Below are positions 34,065 through 41,469 of a stretch of 41,469 nucleotides of DNA, one piece after another. The DNA is from Proteiniphilum sp. GTDB taxonomy: Bacteria; Bacteroidota; Bacteroidia; Bacteroidales; Dysgonomonadaceae. The notes below the pieces were generated by a model. That model ran no database searches. It had not been told where the DNA came from and worked only from the letters and a program-made list of their open reading frames with translations. Location: assembly GCA_011620695.1 (NCBI GenBank), contig WOYT01000079.1:1-41469 (forward strand). The letters are read 5' to 3'. Position numbers and translations under genes: made by a program. How positions within the stretch are numbered: position 1 is the first letter of the stretch; the number at the start of each line of letters is the position of its first letter.

Positions 34065-34072
34065 CAAAAATA
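34065..34072 (-). promoter_or_regulatory. Candidate promoter -7 box of tRNA-Gln
   Basis: The minus strand reads TATTTTTG (TAnnTTTG), 11 bases before the tRNA 5' end, as expected for a tRNA promoter with a very short leader. The region further upstream is an AT-rich 9-bp inverted repeat (34073-34081 and 34092-34100) that might also act as a weak terminator for the helicase gene. Confidence 0.45.
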
Positions 34073-34102
34073 GTTATTTTTACGAAAATAAAAAAATAAC
34101 GA

Positions 34103-37100
34103 CTAAAGTTTTATCTCTTCCGGTGCCAAAACCACCATTTTTTTTCGGTAATGTGTGAGTAGCGATGCATAAACCGGGTGTTGCCGTAATATCCTTGCAT
34201 TGCCTACCAGGAAGAGTTGCTGCCTGGCCCGCGTAATGGCCACATTCAGCTTGCGGTCCACAGTACCCTCCTGGTTGAGGTTGCAAAGGAACTGCATCTG
34301 ATAGGGTCTGTTCACGCAGAAAGAGAGGAGGATCAGGTCTCGCTGACTTCCCTGGAAACGCTCCACGGTGTCGATCATTACCTCCTCCATGCCGGGAAAA
34401 GCAACTGCTGCCAGGTGATGGCGGATCAGTGCGATCTGATTCCGATAGGGGGCGATGATACCAACGTGCCGTGGATCAAATGTTCTTCCGTTGGCCAGGT
34501 AAAGTGCGCGGATCGATTGCAACAGTTGTACGATGATCTTTGCTTCCGGTTCACTTGTCTTGTCGGTAGAACCATGATGGGGCAGCTTTTCCGTGGAGAT
34601 AAATGCGGTGCGCCGGGTAGCAGCGAGATGTTGCAGAAGGTCATCTTTCCCGGGTGCCAACTGCCAGCGCTCCGACTGCCATTCCGCTACGGTGAAAAGA
34701 TTCCCTGAGTAGAAGTGACCTGCAGGAAAGGCGGCGATCTCCTCGTGCATCCTTCCCTGACGTGTGAGTTGTGTTGTGGCATGATCCCACCCCTGATCGG
34801 TGCAGCGGCGGATCAGCCGCTCGAAAAGCGAATTGCGGCAGTCGGTGATGCCTGCCTCCTGCAGCGGTGCCTCTTTGATACGGGAGTGCGACGGCTGTTG
34901 CAGGACGATGGTGGCGAGCTGGTTGTGGTCGCCGATCAGTATGAACTTATCGAAACGCGGCAGGAGACCGATGAGCTGAGGTTCCAGGATTTGGGAGGCT
35001 TCATCCACCAGTGCCAGATGAAAATGTTTCAGGTTGAAGAGCTCCATCCGTCCCTGAATGGAAGCCAGCGTGGCCACATAGATACGGGTCTCCTCCATCT
35101 CCCTGCGCAGTGACTCCCTGTTGGGTGCCCGCTCAGCTATCTTTTGCAGCAACCGGGGGCGGTAGGGAGGGGCACAGGAGAGCTCCGTACCCACGCGGAT
35201 ATAGCCATCACACGCTCCATCGCTGCATCCCAAAGCTGCATGGATCGCCTCACAGAGTTCATCCACCGCCCGGTTGGTGTAGGCAAGCACCAGGATGTTG
35301 CTCTCCGGTTGTTGATGATACTCCTCGATGAGCCGCCGTGCGAAGAGCGATGTCTTGCCCGTACCCGGGGGACCCACGATCAGGAAGTACTCCTCAGCTT
35401 CTACAGCCTGGCGGATGATGTTTTCGGGATAGGGTAGCACTGGCTCTTCACGCATGGATGGGTTGCGGGGTGGACGTAACCCCAGTAGCAGCTTTTTCTT
35501 CGAGGGGGATGCACCAAGGAAAGCATAAAGACTGCGGTACATGTAGTTGAGGGAGCTGTCGATGCTGTCGTGTTCAATAGCCCAAAGCCGGTTGTCGTTG
35601 AAGTAGTGCCGGTTGCGCTGTTTATAACGGAAACGCACCTCCACACGCTCACTGCTGATGCGTGCCAGCGTTCCTTTCAGTATCTGGCGGTTCAGTACTG
35701 TATCCTGCTCGTCTGTACGAGGGTAAACGATGCAGATCTCACCCTCACGGAAGTTGGCAATGTCCTGGCTTTCACCATTACGGGCAAAAAGGATGGTCAT
35801 ATCACGACCGCTGTCATCGATCTCACGGATGGTGAGGTCCTGTAAGACATCGAGTGCGGCAGCCCGTTCGCTGAAGTCGCTGTTCCAGAGCGATGCCAGT
35901 CCGGTTGGAGTCTCATAGGCTATGTCACCAATCTTCTGGAGGTATAGCTCACGGGCCACAAATCGTATAAAACGGTAAAAATAGGCTTTCTCCAGTGCAC
36001 TGCACCGCTCCAGCAGCTCACGCATCTCCATCACCCGGGTGCGGTAGAACGCCGGCACCTTTTCTGTCTCGGCAGCCGTCGCGAAGAGTCCGTCGAACAA
36101 CGCCTCCACCGTCTGGTTGTCTCCCCTGATCAGTGCCTGTTCATGGGCGATGATCTGGTTGCGCATCTCGATGATCTGCCGCTCCAGATCCTGCCACACT
36201 GCTGCAAACCGAAGGTTTGTCCCCGGTTGCATGCCGGCAGAATAGAGGATTGCAGCATCAGTTTTGCGCTTATCCAGGTCGAAGACACTTTCTATCATCA
36301 TCCGGTACACAGCGGTCTGCACCTCATGGTTGAGGGCGATCTTACCGTTGTTGCCAGGGGGGTAGGGCAGTCTCCCGGATTTCAGTTCCACGATTTTGGC
36401 CTCTCTGTTGCCAGGCAAGAGATGGAGCAGGTCCAGCCGCCCTTGAAAGCCATACTTCTCGCTGAAGAAAGAGGGTTCCAGTGTACAGTGACGCAGGTCG
36501 ATGCCCAGTTGCGGAAAATCGTCGCACACCACCCGCCGGATATTCTCGAACTGACTCCTTGCTTTCAGCATGAACTCCCTGAAATCGGCGTCCGATTGGA
36601 TATCCTCACAACTGGTGTATTCGAAAGGGGACTGTTTGAAAGAGCGAAGGAAGACCTCATCGAAAGAGAGCTGCTCCGGGTTTGTCGCGAAGACCAGTTC
36701 ATCGAGGAAGAAGTTGGCCAGGTTTCCCAATAGCAGGTAAGAGCGGTTTTCCTTTTCGCTGAACTTGTAGCGGAAATAGTGGTACGGTGTGACGGCATAA
36801 TCCTGGAAACATTCGGCAAGAGCGGAGGCATCAACGAGATAGTCCGGCTCCAGGACGATCAGCCGGGGAATGAAAATACCCTCATGGTCGGTTTTGCAGT
36901 CGATCAGGTTGAGCTGTACACCCTCCTGAAACAACGCCATGTCAGTTTCCCTGGGATCATCTGCCGGTGGGGGAGTGTAACGCACCAATATCTCTGTACC
37001 AGGCGGATCTTCGCAACTGCATAGCAGCTCACCTCGTTCCGGATCACAGCGTAACAGTTGAACCCGTAAGGTACTGGATTGGGGGACTGGATCATGCCTC

Positions 37101-37459
37101 TCTTCTTCTGCCTCCTCTGGGGATGCGATCCCGCTGGCATACTCCAGCAAAGCATATATTGCCTTTTCCGCAGATCGGTACAGTTCCATGGCTGACTCCT
37201 GAACAGGCTGATGGCGCAGCTCTTTTTCTCCTGCCCGGAAGTGTTGCAGCTGCCATTCAAGCTTATGTGGGAGTTGCAGTTTTCGGGAAATAAACACCAG
37301 TCGCGAGAAGAGATTGGAGAACTGAAGCGACTCATCCTGTGTCAGCTCCCTGCAGATTCGTTCCAGGATCTTTTTCAGTTGTTCTACTTTCTTCACGACA
37401 TCCGATTGCGATGCTGAGAGCGCTTTGATCTCATCTATGTAGGATTGGGTATCGATCAT
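34103..37459 (-). CDS. PD-(D/E)XK nuclease fused to SF1 (Upf1/Dna2-like) helicase
   Basis: The 1118-residue protein has an N-terminal helical and beta region (1-210), a RecB/Cas4-like nuclease domain (about 215-400) with the catalytic pattern GRLDLL...KIVELKSG (Asp near 340, E-x-K near 355-357), and a C-terminal SF1 helicase (about 670-1110). Helicase motifs are all present: Walker A GPPGTGKTS near 695, VDEASQ near 815, motif III LIGDHNQLA, IIAPYRNQ, TVERFQGSQRD and NVAITRARQQLFLVG. The order nuclease then Upf1-like helicase is that of Dna2, which trims flaps and resects DNA ends. The three closely spaced cysteines that bind Fe-S after the nuclease core in Dna2, Cas4 and AddB are not seen. 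It overlaps dgkA by ATGA. Cellular role unknown; DNA repair or RNA processing are both possible. Confidence 0.88.
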   Translation of the reverse strand: MIDTQSYIDEIKALSASQSDVVKKVEQLKKILERICRELTQDESLQFSNLFSRLVFISRKLQLPHKLEWQLQHFRAGEKELRHQPVQESAMELYRSAEKAIYALLEYASGIASPEEAEEERHDPVPQSSTLRVQLLRCDPERGELLCSCEDPPGTEILVRYTPPPADDPRETDMALFQEGVQLNLIDCKTDHEGIFIPRLIVLEPDYLVDASALAECFQDYAVTPYHYFRYKFSEKENRSYLLLGNLANFFLDELVFATNPEQLSFDEVFLRSFKQSPFEYTSCEDIQSDADFREFMLKARSQFENIRRVVCDDFPQLGIDLRHCTLEPSFFSEKYGFQGRLDLLHLLPGNREAKIVELKSGRLPYPPGNNGKIALNHEVQTAVYRMMIESVFDLDKRKTDAAILYSAGMQPGTNLRFAAVWQDLERQIIEMRNQIIAHEQALIRGDNQTVEALFDGLFATAAETEKVPAFYRTRVMEMRELLERCSALEKAYFYRFIRFVARELYLQKIGDIAYETPTGLASLWNSDFSERAAALDVLQDLTIREIDDSGRDMTILFARNGESQDIANFREGEICIVYPRTDEQDTVLNRQILKGTLARISSERVEVRFRYKQRNRHYFNDNRLWAIEHDSIDSSLNYMYRSLYAFLGASPSKKKLLLGLRPPRNPSMREEPVLPYPENIIRQAVEAEEYFLIVGPPGTGKTSLFARRLIEEYHQQPESNILVLAYTNRAVDELCEAIHAALGCSDGACDGYIRVGTELSCAPPYRPRLLQKIAERAPNRESLRREMEETRIYVATLASIQGRMELFNLKHFHLALVDEASQILEPQLIGLLPRFDKFILIGDHNQLATIVLQQPSHSRIKEAPLQEAGITDCRNSLFERLIRRCTDQGWDHATTQLTRQGRMHEEIAAFPAGHFYSGNLFTVAEWQSERWQLAPGKDDLLQHLAATRRTAFISTEKLPHHGSTDKTSEPEAKIIVQLLQSIRALYLANGRTFDPRHVGIIAPYRNQIALIRHHLAAVAFPGMEEVMIDTVERFQGSQRDLILLSFCVNRPYQMQFLCNLNQEGTVDRKLNVAITRARQQLFLVGNARILRQHPVYASLLTHYRKKMVVLAPEEIKL

Positions 37460-37827
37460 GAAAAAAGATGAATGATTTTAGGGAGGAAGATGATAACGCC
37501 GACTGCCAATGCTGCAATCGCCATAATAAGTACAGCTGCGGCAGAGAGATCTTTTGCTTTTTTGATGGTAGGATCTATCTCTTTTTTGCTGGTGTAGTCC
37601 GATAGATTTTCAAGTGCACTGTTCATCGCTTCCAGAGCCACTACTCCCCCAATTACCAGGATCAGGATGAGCCACTCCACAGTCGATATGTGAAAAATCA
37701 GCCCCAGCAGGATGGCTGCTATAGCCGCGGCCAACTGAATCACCGCATTGGGTGTTTCCCGAAAAAGGGTCTTGATACCCTCAAATGCGTATATAAAGGA
37801 ATGGATTCTGTTTTTTATATATTCCAT
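37456..37827 (-). CDS. dgkA: Diacylglycerol kinase / undecaprenol kinase family protein (DgkA)
   Basis: From ATG 37827 the product has 123 residues with an amphipathic N-terminal helix (YIKNRIHSFIYAFEGI) and three membrane helices, the size and topology of DgkA. The catalytic signature LEAMNSALENLSD contains Glu66 and Glu73, equivalent to the Mg-ATP-binding and catalytic glutamates of E. coli DgkA (E69, E76). It phosphorylates diacylglycerol or undecaprenol in the inner membrane, recycling lipids from envelope synthesis; in Bacteroidota the substrate is uncertain. Upstream in-frame codons at 37884 are not ATG and add no homology. It is first in a two-gene operon with the nuclease-helicase, whose ATG overlaps its stop. 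Confidence 0.9.
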   Translation of the reverse strand: MEYIKNRIHSFIYAFEGIKTLFRETPNAVIQLAAAIAAILLGLIFHISTVEWLILILVIGGVVALEAMNSALENLSDYTSKKEIDPTIKKAKDLSAAAVLIMAIAALAVGVIIFLPKIIHLFS

Positions 37828-37906
37828 TGATCTACTAAGTGATGATAATCTATGTGATGTGGCTCCTCTTCCTGTCACGGTCACCGCATCTCCGGATTCC
37901 GGATAC

Positions 37907-37914
37907 CAAATGTA
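37907..37914 (-). promoter_or_regulatory. Candidate promoter -7 box of dgkA
   Basis: The minus strand reads TACATTTG (TAnnTTTG), 79 bases before ATG 37827. It lies 22 bases from an opposing -7 box for the zinc-ribbon gene, so the two promoters would be divergent and their -33 regions would overlap. No strong -33 box. Confidence 0.35.
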
Positions 37915-37936
37915 CGAAATATTTCCAAAACATTTT

Positions 37937-37944
37937 TATCTTTG
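37937..37944 (+). promoter_or_regulatory. Candidate promoter -7 box of the zinc-ribbon gene
   Basis: TATCTTTG matches TAnnTTTG exactly and ends 32 bases before ATG 37977, which rules out the upstream in-frame ATG at 37839 as the true start. Confidence 0.45.
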
Positions 37945-37976
37945 TAAGAAAGGAATCACGCCCGAAAACCGATCAC

Positions 37977-39035
37977 ATGATGTCTTACCATTGTCCCCTC
38001 TGCGGAAAAGAAAAAAAGGGAGAAGCACTTTTTTGCGAGGCCTGTACGAAGAAGCTTCGTACCGAATATGAGTTGGAGCTGCCACAACCGTTGCTGCATC
38101 AACCTTTACCATCTACAGAGGAACCTGCAGATGTGACGAGAACCAGCAGCCGAAAAACGGGTCGCCGTCTGTTGCCGGTTGCTATCACGATCCTGTTGTT
38201 ATTGCTTCTCTTTTTCCTCTACAACGAACTGATCAGGAAAGGCAACCTGGAACGAAGCGGCTGGGATGCAGCAGTCAAATCAAACAGTGTGCCGGGATAC
38301 CTTCATTACATTGAGAGTCATCCTGAAGGAGTTCATTTTGCCGATGCGCAAGCGGCATTGATGCGACTGAAAGCTGAAGAAGCCAATCAGTGGGAGGTGT
38401 TGAAACAGAGCGACCGGGTTACCGAGTTGCGTGATTTCTTGCTGCAGTTCCCTGAAAGTCACTATGTTCCGCTTGTGAGAAGACGGCTCGACTCACTTAC
38501 CTGGATGGGGACACTTCGTTCCAATACCGCAGCGTCCTACTCCGAATATTTGATGATGGTTGAAAGCGGCGATTTCAATGGCGATTACCTGGCAGAGGCG
38601 GAGTCGCGTTACCGGATGCTCTTCCAGTCCTATCCGGTAGATCAGCGCACCCTGGACAGCATCCGCATCGTTGTGAACGGTTTCTGCTCAGCCCTCAGCT
38701 CTCTGGATCATTCCGCTCTGGAGCAATGGCTGGCTCCGCGTGTTGAACGGTACTTTTTCAAGGGACCCCTGGCTCGTGAGCGTTTGCTGGGTGACTTACT
38801 GGTCGCCGCGGCACAGTCCGATGAACCTGCGATAATCTATACTCCCGACCTGGAGGGGATACAATATGAAAAAACCATGGAAGATAATTACCGGGTTAAT
38901 CTGCCGATTGTCAAGTCCCGCAACGGTGCGGGTATCAGGGATCAGTTACCGGGCTACATCTTTCATCTGGAGCTGAATCCACATTTTCAGATTACCTCTG
39001 TTTATGAAACCAAACCCTATCCCGGTGCACCCTGA
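37977..39035 (+). CDS. Zinc-ribbon, single-pass membrane protein of unknown function
   Basis: The 352-residue protein begins MMSYHCPLCGKEKKGEALFCEACTK in short order: a four-cysteine zinc ribbon (C6, C9, C20, C23). A Pro/Glu/Thr-rich linker follows, then one membrane helix (LLPVAITILLLLLLFFLYNE, about 61-80) and a C-terminal domain of about 270 residues, presumably outside the cytoplasm, with repeated helical segments (YLHYIESHPEGVHFADAQAAL, SYSEYLMMVESGDFNGDYLAEA) that look TPR- or SPOR-like in spacing and a final beta region (YRVNLPIVKSR...YIFHLELNPHFQITSVYE). No enzyme motif is visible. ATG 37977 or 37980 is the start, given the -7 box just upstream. uvrB follows after 72 bases. I do not recognise a named family. 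Confidence 0.75.
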   Translation: MMSYHCPLCGKEKKGEALFCEACTKKLRTEYELELPQPLLHQPLPSTEEPADVTRTSSRKTGRRLLPVAITILLLLLLFFLYNELIRKGNLERSGWDAAVKSNSVPGYLHYIESHPEGVHFADAQAALMRLKAEEANQWEVLKQSDRVTELRDFLLQFPESHYVPLVRRRLDSLTWMGTLRSNTAASYSEYLMMVESGDFNGDYLAEAESRYRMLFQSYPVDQRTLDSIRIVVNGFCSALSSLDHSALEQWLAPRVERYFFKGPLARERLLGDLLVAAAQSDEPAIIYTPDLEGIQYEKTMEDNYRVNLPIVKSRNGAGIRDQLPGYIFHLELNPHFQITSVYETKPYPGAP

Positions 39036-39107
39036 GACGGATGCAGACAAAAAAGCCGTTTGCCAACAGGTAAACCAAAACAGGACCCATTTGTTTACTG
39101 AGTGACT

Positions 39108-41126
39108 ATGCAGTTTCAACTTACTTCTGAATATCTGCCTACGGGTGATCAGCCCGAAGCTATCAGGGCACTGGTGGAGGGACTCCGCGACAAGGTGCCC
39201 TACCAGACCTTGCTGGGGGTGACCGGCTCCGGCAAGACATTCACCATCGCCAACGTGATTGCACAGGTGAACAAGCCTACGCTTGTACTGAGCCACAACA
39301 AGACATTGGCGGCACAGCTCTACAGCGAGTTCAAGAGCTTTTTTCCCCATAACGCTGTGGAATATTTCGTCTCCTACTACGATTACTATCAGCCCGAGGC
39401 CTACATCCCCACCACTGACACCTACATCGAAAAAGATCTCTCCATCAACGACGAGATAGAGAAGTTACGCCTGGCTGCCACCTCCTCGCTGCTCTCAGGG
39501 CGGAACGATGTGATAGTGGTCTCCTCGGTCTCCTGCCTCTATGGCATTGGTAACCCCGAGGACTTCAACAAGACCACCATCGAGATCAGCGTGGGACAGG
39601 TAATCGAGCGTGACCACCTCCTGCGCTTGCTGGTCAACAGTCTCTACTCCCGCAATGAAACAGCCGACTACAACCGCGGCAACTTCCGGGTTAAAGGAGA
39701 TACGGTGGATGTCTTCCTGGCTTACCATGATTATATCATTCGCGTGATCTTCTGGGGAGATGAGATTGAAAGCATTGAGTCGGTGGACCCGCTCACCGGT
39801 GTTACCATGGAGCGACTTGACAGCTACCGCATCTTTCCGGCCAACCTCTTCGTTACCACACAGGAACGGATCAACCGCGCGGTGGATGAGATCCAACTCG
39901 ACCTGGGCAAGCAGGTGGAGTTTTTTCAGTCTATCGGTAAACCCTACGAGGCTAAACGGCTCTACGAACGGGTGACCTACGACCTGGAGATGATCAGGGA
40001 GATCGGTTACTGCTCCGGTATCGAGAACTACTCCCGCTACTTCGACGGACGTGAGCCCGGCACGCGCCCCTTCTGTCTGCTGGATTTCTTCCCGGAGGAT
40101 TACCTCACCGTGATCGACGAGAGCCATGTGACCATTCCCCAGATACGGGCCATGTACGGCGGCGATCACTCCCGCAAGAAGAACCTGGTAGAGTATGGGT
40201 TCCGTCTGCCGGCGGCCATCGACAACCGTCCGCTCCGCTTCGAGGAGTTCGAGGAGATCAGCAAGGAGATCATCTTCGTCAGTGCCACACCTGCCGATTA
40301 TGAGCTGGAGAAGTCAGAAGGGATCGTGGTGGATCAGCTGATCCGCCCCACAGGTCTGCTCGACCCACCCATCGATGTGCGTCCCAGCCTCAACCAGATT
40401 GACGACCTGATGGAGGAGATCCAGCAACGTGTGGAACGGGATGAGCGGGTACTGGTCACCACCCTTACCAAGCGGATGGCTGAAGAGCTGACCGACTACC
40501 TGGCGGGGCACAACATCCGATGTAACTACATCCACTCCGACGTGGAGACGCTCGAGCGGGTGAAGATCATGGAAGAGTTGCGGGGTGGCCTTTTTGATGT
40601 ATTGATCGGTGTCAACCTGCTACGTGAGGGGCTTGATTTGCCGGAGGTGTCGCTGGTGGCGGTGCTCGACGCCGACAAGGAGGGGTTCCTCCGTTCCCAT
40701 CGTTCTCTCACACAGACAGCGGGTAGGGCAGCACGCAACGTGAATGGCAGGGTGATCTTCTATGCCGACAAGATCACCGAGAGCATGCAGAAGACGATCG
40801 ACGAGACCAACCGGCGTCGTGAGAAACAGATGAAGTACAACGAGGAGCATGGCATCACTCCCCGTCAGATCAAACGGGCACTCTCCTCGGCACTGAGCAA
40901 GGAGTACACTGCGACAGCTGAAGCAAGGGCCTACGTAGAACCGGACTACTCCTCCCTGGCTGCCGAACCGCTGGCGGAGCTGGCAACCACCGATGAACTG
41001 AAGGCCAAGATAGAGCAGACCCGCAAGGCAATGTTGGCTGCCGCCAAGAAACTGGAGTTCCTGGAAGCAGCCCAGTTGCGCGACCAGCTGGTGATGCTGG
41101 AAGAAAGACTAAATAAAAACCACTAA
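39108..41126 (+). CDS. uvrB: Excinuclease ABC subunit B
   Basis: UvrB is the damage-verifying helicase-like subunit of nucleotide excision repair, loaded by UvrA and joined by the nuclease UvrC. The 672-residue protein has Walker A GVTGSGKT (about residues 37-44), the beta-hairpin region YYDYYQPEAYIP, the DEAD-like box DESHVT, RPTGLLDPPIDVRP, motif GVNLLREGLDLPEVSLVA, QTAGRAARN, and the C-terminal UVR domain (LEAAQLRDQLVMLEERL) that binds UvrC. All are intact. ATG 39108 (MQFQLTSEY) is preferred over GTG 39102. uvrA and uvrC are not in the window. fhs begins 33 bases downstream. Confidence 0.97.
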   Translation: MQFQLTSEYLPTGDQPEAIRALVEGLRDKVPYQTLLGVTGSGKTFTIANVIAQVNKPTLVLSHNKTLAAQLYSEFKSFFPHNAVEYFVSYYDYYQPEAYIPTTDTYIEKDLSINDEIEKLRLAATSSLLSGRNDVIVVSSVSCLYGIGNPEDFNKTTIEISVGQVIERDHLLRLLVNSLYSRNETADYNRGNFRVKGDTVDVFLAYHDYIIRVIFWGDEIESIESVDPLTGVTMERLDSYRIFPANLFVTTQERINRAVDEIQLDLGKQVEFFQSIGKPYEAKRLYERVTYDLEMIREIGYCSGIENYSRYFDGREPGTRPFCLLDFFPEDYLTVIDESHVTIPQIRAMYGGDHSRKKNLVEYGFRLPAAIDNRPLRFEEFEEISKEIIFVSATPADYELEKSEGIVVDQLIRPTGLLDPPIDVRPSLNQIDDLMEEIQQRVERDERVLVTTLTKRMAEELTDYLAGHNIRCNYIHSDVETLERVKIMEELRGGLFDVLIGVNLLREGLDLPEVSLVAVLDADKEGFLRSHRSLTQTAGRAARNVNGRVIFYADKITESMQKTIDETNRRREKQMKYNEEHGITPRQIKRALSSALSKEYTATAEARAYVEPDYSSLAAEPLAELATTDELKAKIEQTRKAMLAAAKKLEFLEAAQLRDQLVMLEERLNKNH

Positions 41127-41159
41127 AAGCATTCGGCTTATAACTTATAGATAGAAACA

Positions 41160-41469
41160 ATGAAATCTGACATTCAAATTGCAAGAGAAACACCGCTCAA
41201 GAGAATCAAGGACGTGGCAGAAAGTGTCGGCATCCCGCGGGAGGAGGTGATCAACTTCGGCAGGCACATGGCCAAGATACCGCTCAACCTGATCGACAAC
41301 GAGCGGGTGAAGCAGAGCAACCTGATCCTGGTGACCGCCATCACGCCCACCAAGGCGGGTATCGGTAAGACCACCGTTTCCATCGGTCTGGCACTGGGAC
41401 TGAACAAGATCGGTAAGAAGGCCATCGTGGCATTGCGTGAGCCCTCACTGGGGCCTGTCTTCGGAATGA
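41160..41469 (+). CDS. fhs: Formate-tetrahydrofolate ligase, N-terminal part (cut by window end)
   Basis: An open frame from ATG 41160 runs off the end of the window after 103 codons. The translated start ([20 protein letters not shown], then [19 protein letters not shown]) and the nucleotide-binding loop [11 protein letters not shown] followed by [13 protein letters not shown] match formate-tetrahydrofolate ligase, which makes 10-formyl-tetrahydrofolate from formate, ATP and THF. The full enzyme has about 555 residues. The loop reads [11 protein letters not shown] where the common form is TPTPAGEGKTT. The 33-base gap after uvrB has no terminator, so read-through from uvrB is possible. Confidence 0.95.
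   Translation, partial: MKSDIQIARETPLKRIKDVAESVGIPREEVINFGRHMAKIPLNLIDNERVKQSNLILVTAITPTKAGIGKTTVSIGLALGLNKIGKKAIVALREPSLGPVFGM

Noticed and set aside
1-41469. CRISPR arrays, insertion sequences, prophage genes or toxin-antitoxin pairs
   Set aside because: No spaced direct repeats, transposase motifs or small toxin-like gene pairs were seen on either strand.

Overview
The window looks like a chromosomal stretch from a member of Bacteroidota, most likely Bacteroidales near the Dysgonomonadaceae/Porphyromonadaceae (for example Proteiniphilum or Petrimonas; this placement is inference). The grounds are a full-length SprA/Sov type IX secretion translocon directly behind ruvA, a TamB plus lipidated TamA-like (TamL) pair, an RprX/RprY-like two-component system, a DUF2027-Smr protein, and repeated Bacteroidota-type promoter elements (-7 box TAnnTTTG, sometimes with a TTG-type -33 box). 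Genes generally lack obvious Shine-Dalgarno sites, are densely packed and often overlap by ATGA. No insertion sequence, phage gene, integrase or CRISPR array was found, and no gene-free stretch exceeds 300 bases.

Layout. 1-5161: a Gfo/Idh/MocA oxidoreductase (+) converges on a minus-strand series of YicC RNase, guanylate kinase, a secreted alpha/beta hydrolase and a BASS-type transporter, with a CDP-alcohol phosphatidyltransferase just upstream. 5231-7560: sensor kinase and response regulator operon ending in a clear intrinsic terminator. 7774-15712: ruvA-sprA on the minus strand; ruvA is bracketed by a 26/27-bp inverted repeat. 15733-19626: acyl-ACP thioesterase (+), LEA14-like lipoprotein and DUF2027-Smr protein (-), and an unusually long QueA (+). 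19724-26449: tamB-tamL outer-membrane biogenesis pair. 26602-27699: polytopic membrane protein. 27793-29706: arsenic resistance operon with an ArsR-ArsC fusion and an Acr3 efflux pump. 29741-33727: four-gene minus-strand glycan or lipid modification operon (GT2, tandem LAB_N protein, ArnT-like GT39, UDP-glucuronate 4-epimerase). 33904-34072: tRNA-Gln(CTG) with promoter and terminator. 34103-37914: PD-(D/E)XK nuclease fused to a Upf1/Dna2-like SF1 helicase, translationally coupled to a DgkA-family kinase. 37937-41469: zinc-ribbon membrane protein, UvrB and the start of formate-tetrahydrofolate ligase, all on the plus strand.

Much of the window serves the cell envelope: SprA, TamB/TamL, thioesterase, CDP-alcohol transferase, DgkA and the glycan-lipid operon. 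The points most worth a second look are the inverted repeat around ruvA, the putative polyprenyl-phosphate-galacturonate pathway, the Dna2-like nuclease-helicase without the expected Fe-S cysteines, and the ArsR-ArsC fusion with a promoter embedded in its operator repeats.
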